DNA of 64,000 nt. It comes from Labrenzia sp. 011 (GTDB lineage: Bacteria > Pseudomonadota > Alphaproteobacteria > Rhizobiales > Stappiaceae). The notes below the pieces were generated by a model, which was not told the DNA's origin, searched no databases, and saw nothing but the letters and a program-made list of their open reading frames with translations. The DNA is taken from assembly GCF_003075075.1 (NCBI RefSeq), contig NZ_QCYM01000001.1, positions 1 through 64,000 on the forward strand, written 5' to 3'. The position numbers and the translations under genes are program-made. Numbering within the stretch: position 1 is the first letter of the stretch; the number at the start of each line of letters is the position of its first letter. Positions 50,941 through 59,585 of this stretch are shown piece after piece.

Positions 50941-51030
50941 CTTTTTTCCGGTAAGTCACGAGGGCGGGAACCAGGGCAACCTGGGCTTCTGTCGATATAT
51001 AGAGGACCGGCGGCCCGGGGCAACAACGAC

Positions 51031-52266
51031 TCAGGCCGCCTTCCAGCCGATCCTCAGGGCCTCGGGGCCGCGTACGGACAGGCCCCGCCTGTAGGTGACG
51101 GCCTCCTCGGCGAGTTCGATCGTCCGGAAGCGTTTCAGCAGGGTCGAGAAGATGATGTCCATGTCCAGCCGCGCAAGGTGATTGCCAAGGCAGAAGTGCG
51201 CGCCGCGTCCGAAGGCGATATGCCAGTTGGGCGTGCGGCCCGCGTCGAACCTGTCCGCATCGGGAAACTGCGCCGGATCGCGGTTGGCGGACCCGTACAG
51301 CACGCCGAACCTGGTGCCGCTCGGAAACCTCCGCCCGCCGATCTCGACATCTTCCGTGGAGTAACGGTGAAAGAAGGGCAGGGGAGATTCATAGCGGAAC
51401 ATTTCCTGGACCGCCGTCTTCATCAGGCCCGGCTCGGTGCGCAGGCGCTGCATTTCCTCCGGGAACCTGAGCAGCGCATGCATGCCGCTGCCCAGCACGT
51501 CGATGGTCGATCCGTGTCCGGCCATCAGGATCAGCATGGCGGTGGAGATGAACTCGTCATGGTTCATCTGCCCCTGCCGTTCGGCCTCGATCATCAGGCT
51601 CATCAGGTCGTCTTCGGGGTTGGCTTCCCGTTCGGCCTTGAGCTTGAGCAGATAGCGGTAGAACTCGGTGGTGTTGCGTTCGGCCAGCTCCTTGCGTTCA
51701 TCCGAGCGGTCGATATCGAAGAACTGCACGATGTTTTCCGACCAGATCCGCAATTGCGGGCAGTCCTCGTCGGGCACGCCCAGAACCCGGCCGATGATGT
51801 GACCGGGCACATGGGCGGCCAGCTCGCCGATGAAGTCGATCTCGTCCTGATCGCTCAGATTGTCGATCAGCGTGTCGACATATGCCTGGATGTCCTCCCT
51901 CAGCTTGCCCACCATGACCGGCGTGAACAGCCTGAACACCTGCTTGCGCAGCCGGTCGTGCACCGCGCCGTCGCTGTCCAGCAGGGAGAATTGCACGAAG
52001 CGGGAATGATGCGGCATGTCATGCCAGTTTTGCGCCCGTTTCCGGGCCGCGATTTCCTCCGGTGCGGCGATATGGTCGAGAGAGCGGACCATGTTCTCGT
52101 CAAGGACGATTTGCGAGACGTCATCGAAGCGCGAGGCCAGCCAGATGTCGAAATCCTCATAGTAGGTCAGGCCGTTCCTGGCGCGCAGAGCCGCATAATG
52201 GCGGTAGGGATCCCGGGCGAATTCGGCTGACAGGGGATCGAAGCAAAGGTCTGTGGACGGCGTCAT
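51031..52266 (-). CDS. Cytochrome P450
   Basis: A 411-residue soluble bacterial P450. Heme-ligating Cys359 is in FGRGAHFCLGNH, the ExxR pair is Glu288/Arg291, and the I-helix oxygen motif is AGHGST (249-254) in place of the common AGHETT. No ferredoxin or reductase gene is adjacent, so redox partners must come from elsewhere. The substrate is unknown. P450s of this soluble class hydroxylate terpenes, fatty acids or aromatics. Confidence 0.93.
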   Translation of the reverse strand: MTPSTDLCFDPLSAEFARDPYRHYAALRARNGLTYYEDFDIWLASRFDDVSQIVLDENMVRSLDHIAAPEEIAARKRAQNWHDMPHHSRFVQFSLLDSDGAVHDRLRKQVFRLFTPVMVGKLREDIQAYVDTLIDNLSDQDEIDFIGELAAHVPGHIIGRVLGVPDEDCPQLRIWSENIVQFFDIDRSDERKELAERNTTEFYRYLLKLKAEREANPEDDLMSLMIEAERQGQMNHDEFISTAMLILMAGHGSTIDVLGSGMHALLRFPEEMQRLRTEPGLMKTAVQEMFRYESPLPFFHRYSTEDVEIGGRRFPSGTRFGVLYGSANRDPAQFPDADRFDAGRTPNWHIAFGRGAHFCLGNHLARLDMDIIFSTLLKRFRTIELAEEAVTYRRGLSVRGPEALRIGWKAA

Positions 52267-52457
52267 GGAGGACTCTTGAGGCAGCCAGGGATCGGATACA
52301 ATTGTGATTCTTGGCAGCGTCGGGGATTTCGCCGGACGCTTGCAAGCGGAAAGCGCGGGGTCCGTTCCGTTTTTCGCAGTTATTCATGCTTTTTCCGGCG
52401 GGTGAGGATACCGCCTGGGGATAGCGAGGAAAGGGCAGATTTGACGATAACGGCGGG

Positions 52458-52482
52458 AGAACGGGATTCTTAACAGTTCGTT
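52458..52482 (+). promoter_or_regulatory. Near-consensus EcfG-type promoter
   Basis: AGAAC (one mismatch to GGAAC) at 52458-52462 and CGTT at 52479-52482, exactly 16 nt apart, 60 nt before the ATG of the 62-residue gene. Weaker than the tspO match. Confidence 0.35.
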
Positions 52483-52541
52483 AACGCGGGGTGAGCCGAT
52501 CCCGCTCAAGATCAGCGATTTATGAAGTGCGTGAGGCCGTT

Positions 52542-52730
52542 ATGCGTATTCCGGAGGCTTTCAGGGAAGAATATCAGAGTTTCTTGCAGGAGACCGGGTT
52601 GGAAAACCCGAATCCGCAGGCGCTGCTGATGGAACTCGCCTCGCTCAGCATGGATGTCTACCTGAAGGAAATTGCCTGGCTGTCGGATTTCATCGGCCGG
52701 ATCGAACGGGCGAAACGCGAAGCTGCCTGA
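52542..52730 (+). CDS. Small conserved-looking protein of unknown function
   Basis: A 62-residue, mostly helical protein (RIPEAFREEYQSFLQETG, then MELASLSMDVYLKEIAWLSDFIGRIERAKREA). GAGG lies 8 nt before the ATG. I do not recognise the family. Charge pattern and lack of membrane segments suggest a soluble helical hairpin. A weak EcfG-like promoter lies upstream. A GTG at 52491 would add 17 basic residues without features. Confidence 0.55.
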   Translation: MRIPEAFREEYQSFLQETGLENPNPQALLMELASLSMDVYLKEIAWLSDFIGRIERAKREAA

Positions 52731-52908
52731 GCGTGGTGCCCCCCGAACAGGAGCTCTTTACCGGAACCGTTATCTCCCGGTCTGCGGCAAGAGGATGCCA
52801 AAGGCGAAATTGGAGCATGGTTGCCGGCGATTGATTCCGCTCAATGTGCAGCTGTTCTTTCCATGCTCTCTGAACCGGGTGAATTCGCCCGTACTGTGGA
52901 GACGAGAA

Positions 52909-53076
52909 ATGGTGCCGAGACCCGAAGCCCCCGGAAAAAAGCCGAAAAGCGGCAGCACGCCACAGGAGAAGCGCGAGCATATCGAGGATCTGCTCGACGA
53001 GGCCCTGGACGAAACCTTCCCGGCCAGCGATCCGCCGGCAATGCTGGAACCGGATTCGAATCCGAAACCCGACTGA
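52909..53076 (+). CDS. Small acidic protein with DETFPASDPPA motif
   Basis: A 55-residue protein ending in a strikingly conserved-looking segment: REHIEDLLDEALDETFPASDPPAML. I recall this D-E-T-F-P-A-S-D-P-P motif from many short rhizobial and other proteobacterial proteins of unknown function. The first 20 residues are Lys/Pro-rich, the rest acidic. The start ATG at 52909 has GGAGACGAG upstream. A 46-bp perfect palindrome begins 22 nt after the stop. Confidence 0.65.
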   Translation: MVPRPEAPGKKPKSGSTPQEKREHIEDLLDEALDETFPASDPPAMLEPDSNPKPD

Positions 53077-53408
53077 TCAGGCCCTGCGACGGGCGCGACC
53101 TGCCCTCTGTCCGGGCGGCATGCCGCCCGGACAGAGGGCAGGTGGAAATCACTCTCTTCAGGCATTTCCGGCTTGGGCTCCGACCGCAAGGGCCTGAGGT
53201 GTTCCTGAATGCCGGTAAGCGCCCGTGACACGCCTGTCGCTGCCGCTATGCCGGGGCGCCCCGTTCGGGGGGGCTGGAACAGGCCTGCCGCCGGATGCGA
53301 TGATCCTTTTCGTTTTTCAGCAACAAGAAGGCTCCGGTCGCTTCAGGTGGCGCGGTGCGACGCGCCTTGCCCGGCGGCAACAAAGTGGAAAGCCTGACCC
53401 GAGGAACT
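53077..53408 (+). other. Region between the DETFPASDPPA gene and the P-type ATPase
   Basis: 332 nt with no gene. It holds the large palindrome at 53098-53143 and, presumably, the ATPase promoter, which I cannot place. GAGGA lies 5 nt before the ATPase start. Confidence 0.55.
53098..53143. repeat. 46-bp perfect palindrome
   Basis: Two 23-nt arms meet without a spacer at 53120/53121; every base pairs. The left arm starts ACCTGCCCTCTG and ends GGGCGGCA. It lies 22 nt after the small acidic gene and lacks a U-tract on either strand, so it may act as an mRNA 3' end or stability hairpin, or a DNA cruciform. Confidence 0.9.
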
Positions 53409-56138
53409 ATGGAAAAGACCGGAACCGTTGAGACCGCCTTTGCTCTGGAGGCTGGAGAGGTCGCCGAGAGATTGGCCACGCAGCCGGCGCAGGGGCTGAC
53501 GGAGGCCGAGGCCATTCGCCGGCGCCGGGTCCATGGCCCCAACCGGCTCCGGGAACACAAGACCCGCAGCACGCTGCTCATCCTGGCCCATCAGTTCACA
53601 GGCATCATCGTCTGGATGCTCGCGGCTGCAGCGGTTCTGTCATTCGTTCTGGGAGATGTCGCGGACTCCATCGCAATCGTGATCGTGTTGCTGCTCAATG
53701 GCGCGATCGGATTCTTCACCGAACTGCGCGCGGCACGGTCGATGGAAGCACTCATGCGCATTACCGAAGTGCGCACGCGCGTGCGGCGGAACGGGCAGGT
53801 GCAGGAGATCAACGCGCACGAGCTGGTGCCGGGAGATATTGTCGTTCTGGAAGCCGGCGACGTGGTTACCGCGGATCTGCGGCTGGTGAACGTATCGAAT
53901 CTATTCTGCGATGAATCCCTGCTCACCGGGGAATCCGCGCCCGTTGTGAAACAGACCGAAAGCATCGACCCCGACACCGCTGTCGCGGAGCGGACGAACA
54001 TGGCGTTCAGCGGAACGGCGGTCACCCAGGGCCTCGGGGAGGGGATTGTCGTCGCCACCGGGATGGCGACGCAGCTCGGTCATATCAGCGCGCTCGCCGA
54101 GGAAGCCGATGCCGATGCGTCCCCCCTGGAGCAGCGTCTCGACAAACTGGGACAGAAGCTGGTCTGGCTGACGCTCGGCCTGGCGACGCTCACCAGCCTG
54201 GCGGGTATTCTGTGGGGGAACTCCGTTGCCGAGATGATCAAGACCGGAGTGGCATTGGCCGTGGCGGCGATTCCGGAGGGGCTTCCGGTGGTCGCCACAC
54301 TGTGTCTGGCGCGCGGCATGTGGCGGATGGCGGCCCGCAATGCGATCGTCACTCAATTGTCTTCGGTGGAAACCCTCGGAGCCACCACCCTGATTCTGAC
54401 CGACAAGACCGGCACGCTGACGGAGAACCGGATGTCGGTGGTCAGCTATCTCCTCGATGGCCATGACGTCGAGGTTGCGCGCGAGGGGGAAGAGGTTCCC
54501 TTCCGCCTGGCTGACAGCGGTGATGACACTGCCGGACCGGACACTCTGGACTGGGCTCTGAAGGTCGGTGTGCTGTGCAACACGGCCGAACCGGACCTGC
54601 AGGACGGCAGCGCCCGCATAGGTGACCCCATGGAAATCGCGCTGCTGGCGGTTGCCGCCCGGGCGGAGCTGACCCGGACGTCCCTTGCCGCGCAGTTCCG
54701 GCCGCTCAGGCAGTATGCTTTCGACCCGGTCCGCAAGATGATGGCGACGGTCTTTTCCTGCAATGGCGACATCCTTTATGCGGTCAAGGGCGCACCCGAA
54801 TCCGTGCTCGAGGTGTCCCGGTCGGTTCTTGCGGACGGCGGCCCGCGGGAGATGAGCGCGCAGGATCTGGCGCAATGGCGCGCGCGCAGCGATCTCGCGG
54901 CAGGCAGAGGGCTGAGGGTTCTGGCCCTGGCCATGAAGACGGCGGCAACGGAAGGCGAAGACCCCTACGAGGGGCTGACGCTGGTCGCGCTGGTCTGCTT
55001 TCTCGATCCCCTGCGCGAGGATATTCCCGCGGCCATCCGGGCAAGCCAGCATGCGGGCGTGCGCGTCGTGATGATGACCGGGGATCATGCGGACACCGCC
55101 GCCAAGATCGCCGAGGAAGCCGGTCTCGGCGCCGGGCCGCTCAAGGTGCTGACGGGGCGCGAGCTTGCCGGTATCGATCCCGAAACCGCCGACGCGGAAA
55201 CCCGTGAGAGCGTGCTTCAGACAGACGTTTTCGCACGCGTGGCGCCGGATACGAAACTCAAGCTGGTGTCGCTTTTTCAGGATCAGGGGCATGTGGTCGC
55301 CATGACGGGCGACGGTGTCAACGACGCGCCGGCGTTGAAAAAGGCGGATATCGGCATTGCCATGGGGCTGCGTGGCACGCAGGTGGCCCGCGAGGCTTCC
55401 GACATCGTTCTGAAGGACGACGCCTTCGCGACGATCATCGCGGCCATGCGCCAGGGACGGACGATCTTCGAAAACATCCGCAAATTCGTGGTCTACTTGA
55501 TGTCCTGCAATGTCAGCGAAATCCTGATCGTCGGCATTGCCGTCGGCGTCGGCCTGCCGGCTCCGCTCCTGCCTCTGCAGATCCTGTTCCTGAATCTCGT
55601 CACGGATGTCTTTCCCGCCTTCGCGCTGGGGCTCGGCCGGGGAGACGACGAAACCATGTCGGAACCTCCCCGGGATCCGAGCGAGCCGATCATAGACAGG
55701 ACGCGATGGATCCTGATCGGGCTGCTGGGCGGGGCGATCACCCTGGCCACGCTCGCGGCCTTCACGCTGGCGCTTTTTTACTTTGACCTGGGAACGGAGA
55801 GCGCGGTGGTCGTTGCGTTTCTGACCCTTGCCCTGGGGCAGCTGTGGAACGTGTTCAACGTCCGCCGACCCTCCCTGTCCATCGTCCGCAATGATGTCAG
55901 CCGCAATCCATATGTCTGGGGCGCCCTGGCGCTCTGTCTCGGCCTCCTGGGTATTGCGATGGGACATCCCGCCCTTGCCGATGTTCTTGGCCTTCACTGG
56001 CCAGGCACGGAGGGGATGCTTCTCGCTGTCTCGATGAGCTTTCTACCCCTTGTCGTCGGTCAGAGTTTCCTGGTGCTGTCCTGTCTGCGACAAGCGCCCG
56101 CCGAGCCCGCATCCTCCGCCGGCGGAAGGGAGCGTTGA
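53409..56138 (+). CDS. P2-type cation-transporting ATPase
   Basis: A 909-residue P-type ATPase with the PMCA/SERCA-like layout. It has an N-terminal cation-ATPase domain, TGES at 173-176, M4 motif PEGLP (289-293), phosphorylation Asp332 in DKTGTLTEN, the hinge TGDGVNDAPALKKADIGIAMG, and a C-terminal domain of six helices containing NLVTDVFPAFALG. PEGLP and NLVTD point to Ca2+ or Mn2+ (or Na+/K+) rather than heavy metals. GAGGA precedes ATG 53409; the longer frame adds 18 unsupported residues. Confidence 0.93.
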   Translation: MEKTGTVETAFALEAGEVAERLATQPAQGLTEAEAIRRRRVHGPNRLREHKTRSTLLILAHQFTGIIVWMLAAAAVLSFVLGDVADSIAIVIVLLLNGAIGFFTELRAARSMEALMRITEVRTRVRRNGQVQEINAHELVPGDIVVLEAGDVVTADLRLVNVSNLFCDESLLTGESAPVVKQTESIDPDTAVAERTNMAFSGTAVTQGLGEGIVVATGMATQLGHISALAEEADADASPLEQRLDKLGQKLVWLTLGLATLTSLAGILWGNSVAEMIKTGVALAVAAIPEGLPVVATLCLARGMWRMAARNAIVTQLSSVETLGATTLILTDKTGTLTENRMSVVSYLLDGHDVEVAREGEEVPFRLADSGDDTAGPDTLDWALKVGVLCNTAEPDLQDGSARIGDPMEIALLAVAARAELTRTSLAAQFRPLRQYAFDPVRKMMATVFSCNGDILYAVKGAPESVLEVSRSVLADGGPREMSAQDLAQWRARSDLAAGRGLRVLALAMKTAATEGEDPYEGLTLVALVCFLDPLREDIPAAIRASQHAGVRVVMMTGDHADTAAKIAEEAGLGAGPLKVLTGRELAGIDPETADAETRESVLQTDVFARVAPDTKLKLVSLFQDQGHVVAMTGDGVNDAPALKKADIGIAMGLRGTQVAREASDIVLKDDAFATIIAAMRQGRTIFENIRKFVVYLMSCNVSEILIVGIAVGVGLPAPLLPLQILFLNLVTDVFPAFALGLGRGDDETMSEPPRDPSEPIIDRTRWILIGLLGGAITLATLAAFTLALFYFDLGTESAVVVAFLTLALGQLWNVFNVRRPSLSIVRNDVSRNPYVWGALALCLGLLGIAMGHPALADVLGLHWPGTEGMLLAVSMSFLPLVVGQSFLVLSCLRQAPAEPASSAGGRER

Positions 56139-56503
56139 GCAAGGCGCCCGCAGCTTTGTGACAGGGCCTGTTGGGACCATCCACCGCGTTCGGGCGCGGC
56201 GGAAAGCCGCAATGCGGCGGGGGCCGGCCCCTTTGCCAGGACCGTGCCGCCGCGTCCCTTGACTTCCGTATCGGCTGACGCCAAGCTCGCAGCATGTTGT
56301 TCGAGCCGCTCCATTTGAATTTCAATCGGGTATGCCCCATCCCGGGCATTTAACCCCCGGCTCGGTCGCGTCGCGCCAGCCGCGGGGCACAGGCGGTTGA
56401 CCTGATTGACGGTCAACAGGAACACAAGCGACATCACCCCCGAAAATCAGGACGACAACAACGCCACAGGTGCATCTGCAGCAAGCGTGGCAAGGAGGCC
56501 GGG
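56139..56503 (+). other. Region between the P-type ATPase and the first Rnk-like gene
   Basis: 365 GC-rich nt without a gene. An inverted repeat GTTGACC (56396-56402) / GGTCAAC (56411-56417), with the inner overlap TTGAC-g-GTCAA, lies about 90 nt before the next ATG and may be an operator. No terminator with a U-tract was seen. Confidence 0.5.
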
Positions 56504-56950
56504 ATGGCTCCCCAGAAAAAGAAACACCGCAAACCCGCCATAACGGTGACCCGATCCGAGCACGAGCGGCTGTCGCTGCTGGCCGAAACCCATGCAGCGC
56601 GCGATGAGGACCTTGCCGAGGTGCTGCTGGGAGAACTCGACCGGGCACGCATTGTCGATGATACCCGCATTGCCGCAACCGTCGTGCGCATGGGGTCGGC
56701 CCTTCGCTTCACCAGTGACCTTGGCGAAGACCGGCATGTCACCCTCGTCTTTCCGGGCGAGGCGGATATCGCCGAAGGAAAGGTGTCTATCCTGACGCCC
56801 ATAGGCGTGGCGCTGATCGGTCTGTCCGAGGGGCAGTCGATCGACTGGGAGGATCGCGGTGGCCGGGTCCACCGTCTGACCGTGCAATCTGTCGGCGTGC
56901 CGCAGGAGGCGCCGGACCTTGCCGAGCCCGCCGCGCTTCGGGTCTCGTGA
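56504..56950 (+). CDS. Rnk-like nucleoside diphosphate kinase regulator (GreA/GreB C-terminal domain)
   Basis: A 148-residue protein with a short basic N-terminal region and a Rnk-type GreA/GreB C-terminal FKBP-like domain (VTLVFPGEADIAEGKVSILTPIGVALIGLSEGQSIDW). Rnk proteins bind RNA polymerase but lack the long coiled coil that cleaves backtracked RNA. The motif LTPIGVALIGLSEGQ is diagnostic. A second, more divergent member follows 145 nt downstream. Confidence 0.88.
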   Translation: MAPQKKKHRKPAITVTRSEHERLSLLAETHAARDEDLAEVLLGELDRARIVDDTRIAATVVRMGSALRFTSDLGEDRHVTLVFPGEADIAEGKVSILTPIGVALIGLSEGQSIDWEDRGGRVHRLTVQSVGVPQEAPDLAEPAALRVS

Positions 56951-57095
56951 TGACGAGGCTCGGGCCAAGGCCCCGCCTCGCGCTGTTCGGAGGATGTCTC
57001 ATCGCAGGACTTTAGCCCCTGCGCCCATGGGCCAGGGGACTCTCAAGAATCCGATCCAATCTATCCGCCCCTCGACGGGGCGACGGAGACCTGCG

Positions 57096-57641
57096 ATGTC
57101 AAAAGAGACCTGCATTCTCACCACCAAGGATTTCACCGTTCTGGAGGCCATGCGGAACCGCTGTGCCAGCCGGGAGGACCCGCTTGCGGCGATCCTGACG
57201 CGGAAACTGGACGGCGTTCAGGTCGTGTTCCGGGAGGACCTGCCTGCGAATATCGCCAGCGTGAACAGCCGCATCACCTATGTGGTCAACACCGGCGATT
57301 CCGATACCCGCGTCCTGTCCCTGGAGCGCATGGTGGCGCCTGTCGGCATGTTCCTGCCGATAACCACCCTACGCGGCCTGGCTTTGCTCGGGCTTGCGGA
57401 GGGGCAGGAGTTCGTCCTGAGGACCGATCAGGGCGTCCGTGAGACGATCCTGCTGGAGAAGGTGCACTATCAGCCGGAAGCGGCGCGGCGGGAAAAAACA
57501 GCCGGAGCTGATCCATCCGCGCGCCCTGTACGACGGCAGAGGCCTGTGCTGAAGCTGGTTCGCGGTGGCGCGCACGACAAGGCCCGGGATTTGCGGGCCG
57601 TTCCGGATGGTCACGACGATCCCGGCCCCTCCGTGGCCTGA
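57096..57641 (+). CDS. Divergent Rnk/GreA-C-like protein
   Basis: A 181-residue relative of the preceding gene: helical N-terminus (residues 8-35, TTKDFTVLEAMRNRCASRED), then a GreA/GreB C-like domain (RITYVVNTGD to LPITTLRGLALLGLAEGQEFVLR). It has a 45-residue basic C-terminal tail absent from standard Rnk. GGAG lies 7 nt before ATG 57096. The role is unknown; it could modulate transcription under stress. Confidence 0.8.
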   Translation: MSKETCILTTKDFTVLEAMRNRCASREDPLAAILTRKLDGVQVVFREDLPANIASVNSRITYVVNTGDSDTRVLSLERMVAPVGMFLPITTLRGLALLGLAEGQEFVLRTDQGVRETILLEKVHYQPEAARREKTAGADPSARPVRRQRPVLKLVRGGAHDKARDLRAVPDGHDDPGPSVA

Positions 57642-58012
57642 TGCCGGGAACCATTTGCGCCGGAGCATTCTGCTGAAACGATCCGCGCCGCGCCACTCAT
57701 TGGCGCGGTTGCGGGACAAGAGTGTGGGCGTCATGCCCATGATTGCATATGCGGACTAACAAACGGCTACTGCGTGTAAGTTTTACCGATGGAGTTAGTT
57801 GGCTAAAATTCCAGTAAACCTGAAAAAACGAACCTGACCGGTCGCCGGTAGGGCGGTCTTCCGAAACGAGGCCATTTCTTTTGTCCTACCCCCCAGGCCA
57901 GTAGGCCTCCAGGATTGACGGGTCGGTCTCCATATGGCCGGCACCGATCAGTTGCAGGCAATAGGGACCAGACGACGTAAGGAAAACATCTGCTTGCACA
58001 GCGTCCAGCGGT
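57642..58012. other. Convergent intergenic region before plsC
   Basis: 371 nt, no gene supported. A 7-bp GC stem (CCGCGCC / GGCGCGG, 57688-57708) without a U-tract may help end the Rnk-like transcript. The plsC end (58013) has no clear terminator. Confidence 0.5.
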
Positions 58013-58750
58013 TCACTTGAGCCACTTGTCGATATTCATGTCCTTGACCATCTGGTCCTTGTGCAGATTTATGTCGTCCTCGATGCGATCGAGCTCGTTA
58101 TAAAGGTCGGATGACGGAGAGATCGGGGGGAGATAGCGGACGGTGATTTCTCCCGCGTGAATCACATTGTATTTGGAGTTCCAGAAAACACCGGTGTTCA
58201 GAACCACGGGGACAAGCGGATAACCGGTTGCTTTCTGTATGGCGGACAGGCCTCTTTCGTATTTCTGACGGCCATAAACGGGAGCGCGCGTGCCTTCGGG
58301 AAAGATCGCGATGGTTCTGCCTTCCTGAGCGGAGAGTTTGGATCCCTTGATGATGCTGCGAATGTTCGTGCCGGGCTGGTCCCGGATGACCTTCATCATG
58401 GGAGAGCGGCGCAGGTACCAACCGAACACCGGAATTTGGTAGAGGCTGTCCTTGGCAATAATGTTCACATCCGGAAACAGGATCAGGAAAGCGATCGTCT
58501 CCCAGACAGACTGGTGATTTGAGACGATGATGATGGGCTCTTCGGGCAGGTGTTCCTGGCCTTCGACCTTGTAGGTCAGCCTCAGCACGTACCGGCACAG
58601 GAACAGAAACCCATGCGCCCAGCGCCTGCTCAGCCATCGGATGGTGCGTGGCCGAAGCGTTACGAGTGCGTCCCACAGGATGGGCAACCCGAAAAGGGCC
58701 GTCCAGGCTGCCAACAGAACGATGAAGATTTTGGTGCGGACATATTGCAT
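58013..58750 (-). CDS. plsC: 1-acyl-sn-glycerol-3-phosphate acyltransferase
   Basis: A 245-residue inner-membrane enzyme making phosphatidic acid. One N-terminal membrane segment (about 8-30). Acyltransferase block I is NHQSVWE, with Glu84 in place of the usual Asp five residues after His79, a variant seen in alphaproteobacteria. Block III is FPEGTRAP (150-157). Start ATG 58750 gives family length; upstream ATGs in frame (58828, 59065) add sequence without features. Confidence 0.9.
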   Translation of the reverse strand: MQYVRTKIFIVLLAAWTALFGLPILWDALVTLRPRTIRWLSRRWAHGFLFLCRYVLRLTYKVEGQEHLPEEPIIIVSNHQSVWETIAFLILFPDVNIIAKDSLYQIPVFGWYLRRSPMMKVIRDQPGTNIRSIIKGSKLSAQEGRTIAIFPEGTRAPVYGRQKYERGLSAIQKATGYPLVPVVLNTGVFWNSKYNVIHAGEITVRYLPPISPSSDLYNELDRIEDDINLHKDQMVKDMNIDKWLK

Positions 58751-59458
58751 CACAGCAGAACGGCTCTTGGACAGTTTTCCGTGTTGTAGACAGTGTGCCA
58801 GTGTGTTCGTGGCGGATCGTGCCGACATTATAATTCGCAAAACTGGCCTCGATTGATTTTTTTGTTGAACATGTGCGGCGCTTCCTGAATTCGCGGATCG
58901 AGCTGTGGTTGAATTCGCGTGACGACCCATGTTGCCATTGCCGGGTCGTTGGTTGCACCGCTGAAGAAAACCGTGGTGATGGCTTGTACATAGCTTAATT
59001 CCGGCGGACTTCGGGATGCCGGAGTGCTTCTTTTTCCGGGCATTCCTGAAAGAAAAAGCGTCCATGCCCCCCAGGGAAACTGTGAGGGACTGGCCCGCAG
59101 CCGCGTTTTCTTACGCCATTTGGAAACGGTCTTCGAACATGCCGGCGCGCCGGCTCCTGACAGCATGCCATTCGCGCACGGAACGTTTCCATTGCTTGGA
59201 CGTAGCATCGGGCGCCGGATAAATCAATTTCGCTGTCGTCCCGCCACTTGGAAAGAGGCCATCACAGAGGGATAGTGTCTCCGCCGAATCCGGGCACGTC
59301 GAAAAGGTAACGTGGCTGAATGCGCTTGGGCTCATCCGAAATCTAGATACCCACCGAAGTTGGGGCTCAACATCCCGGAGCGGGAGCAACAGCATGTCCA
59401 ATCGGAAATTGATGGCCAGAAAGGCCAGATTTCAGACAATGAAATCATTTGCCTGAAA
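58751..59458. other. 708-nt gene-poor region between plsC and tRNA-Pro
   Basis: I see no supported gene on either strand; short frames show no family features. It lies at the 3' side of a tRNA gene, a common integration spot, but there is no integrase and no duplicate of the tRNA 3' end. A hairpin (59429-59459) adjoins the tRNA CCA. The right part of the region near plsC should carry the plsC promoter. Confidence 0.6.
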
Positions 59459-59459
59459 T
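59429..59459 (-). terminator. Hairpin directly downstream of tRNA-Pro
   Basis: On the minus strand ATTTCAGGCAAATG pairs with CATTGTCTGAAAT (about 12 bp, one bulge, loop ATTT), starting at the last base of the encoded CCA. A second small hairpin (GGCC-N5-GGCC) follows. The U-tract is weak, so termination is only likely. Confidence 0.45.
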
Positions 59460-59535
59460 GGTCGGGCAGGCCGGATTTGAACCGACGACCCCTTCACCCC
59501 CAGTGAAGTGCGCTACCAGGCTGCGCTACTGCCCG
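59459..59535 (-). tRNA. tRNA-Pro (anticodon GGG), CCA encoded
   Basis: 77-nt cloverleaf on the minus strand. The acceptor stem is CGGGCAG/CTGCCCG with discriminator A and encoded CCA. The D-arm is AGCGCAGCCTGGTAGCGCA. Anticodon stem CTTCA/TGAAG closes loop CTGGGGG, anticodon GGG at positions 34-36. The T-arm has GGTTCGAATCC. All stems pair. Confidence 0.97.
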
Positions 59536-59544
59536 AACGGCTTC

Positions 59545-59573
59545 TACCTAGCTTGTTCGTCTGCCGAGCGCAA
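59545..59573 (-). promoter_or_regulatory. Predicted promoter of tRNA-Pro
   Basis: On the minus strand TTGCGC (59573-59568) and TAGGTA (59550-59545) are 17 bp apart, and the -10 element ends 9 nt before the first tRNA base, typical for stable RNA genes. Confidence 0.6.
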
Positions 59574-59585
59574 GCGGCTTGTTGC

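Noticed and set aside
49717..52230. 837-codon open frame opposite the GDPD and P450 genes
   Set aside because: Spans two convincing genes on the other strand and their gap; no recognisable domain.
56396..56417. FNR/Anr box before the Rnk-like gene
   Set aside because: The TTGAC and GTCAA arms are there, but spacing does not fit TTGAT-N4-ATCAA; kept only as an unnamed inverted repeat.
58751..59458. Integrated mobile element at tRNA-Pro
   Set aside because: No integrase or phage gene and no second copy of the tRNA 3' end within the window.
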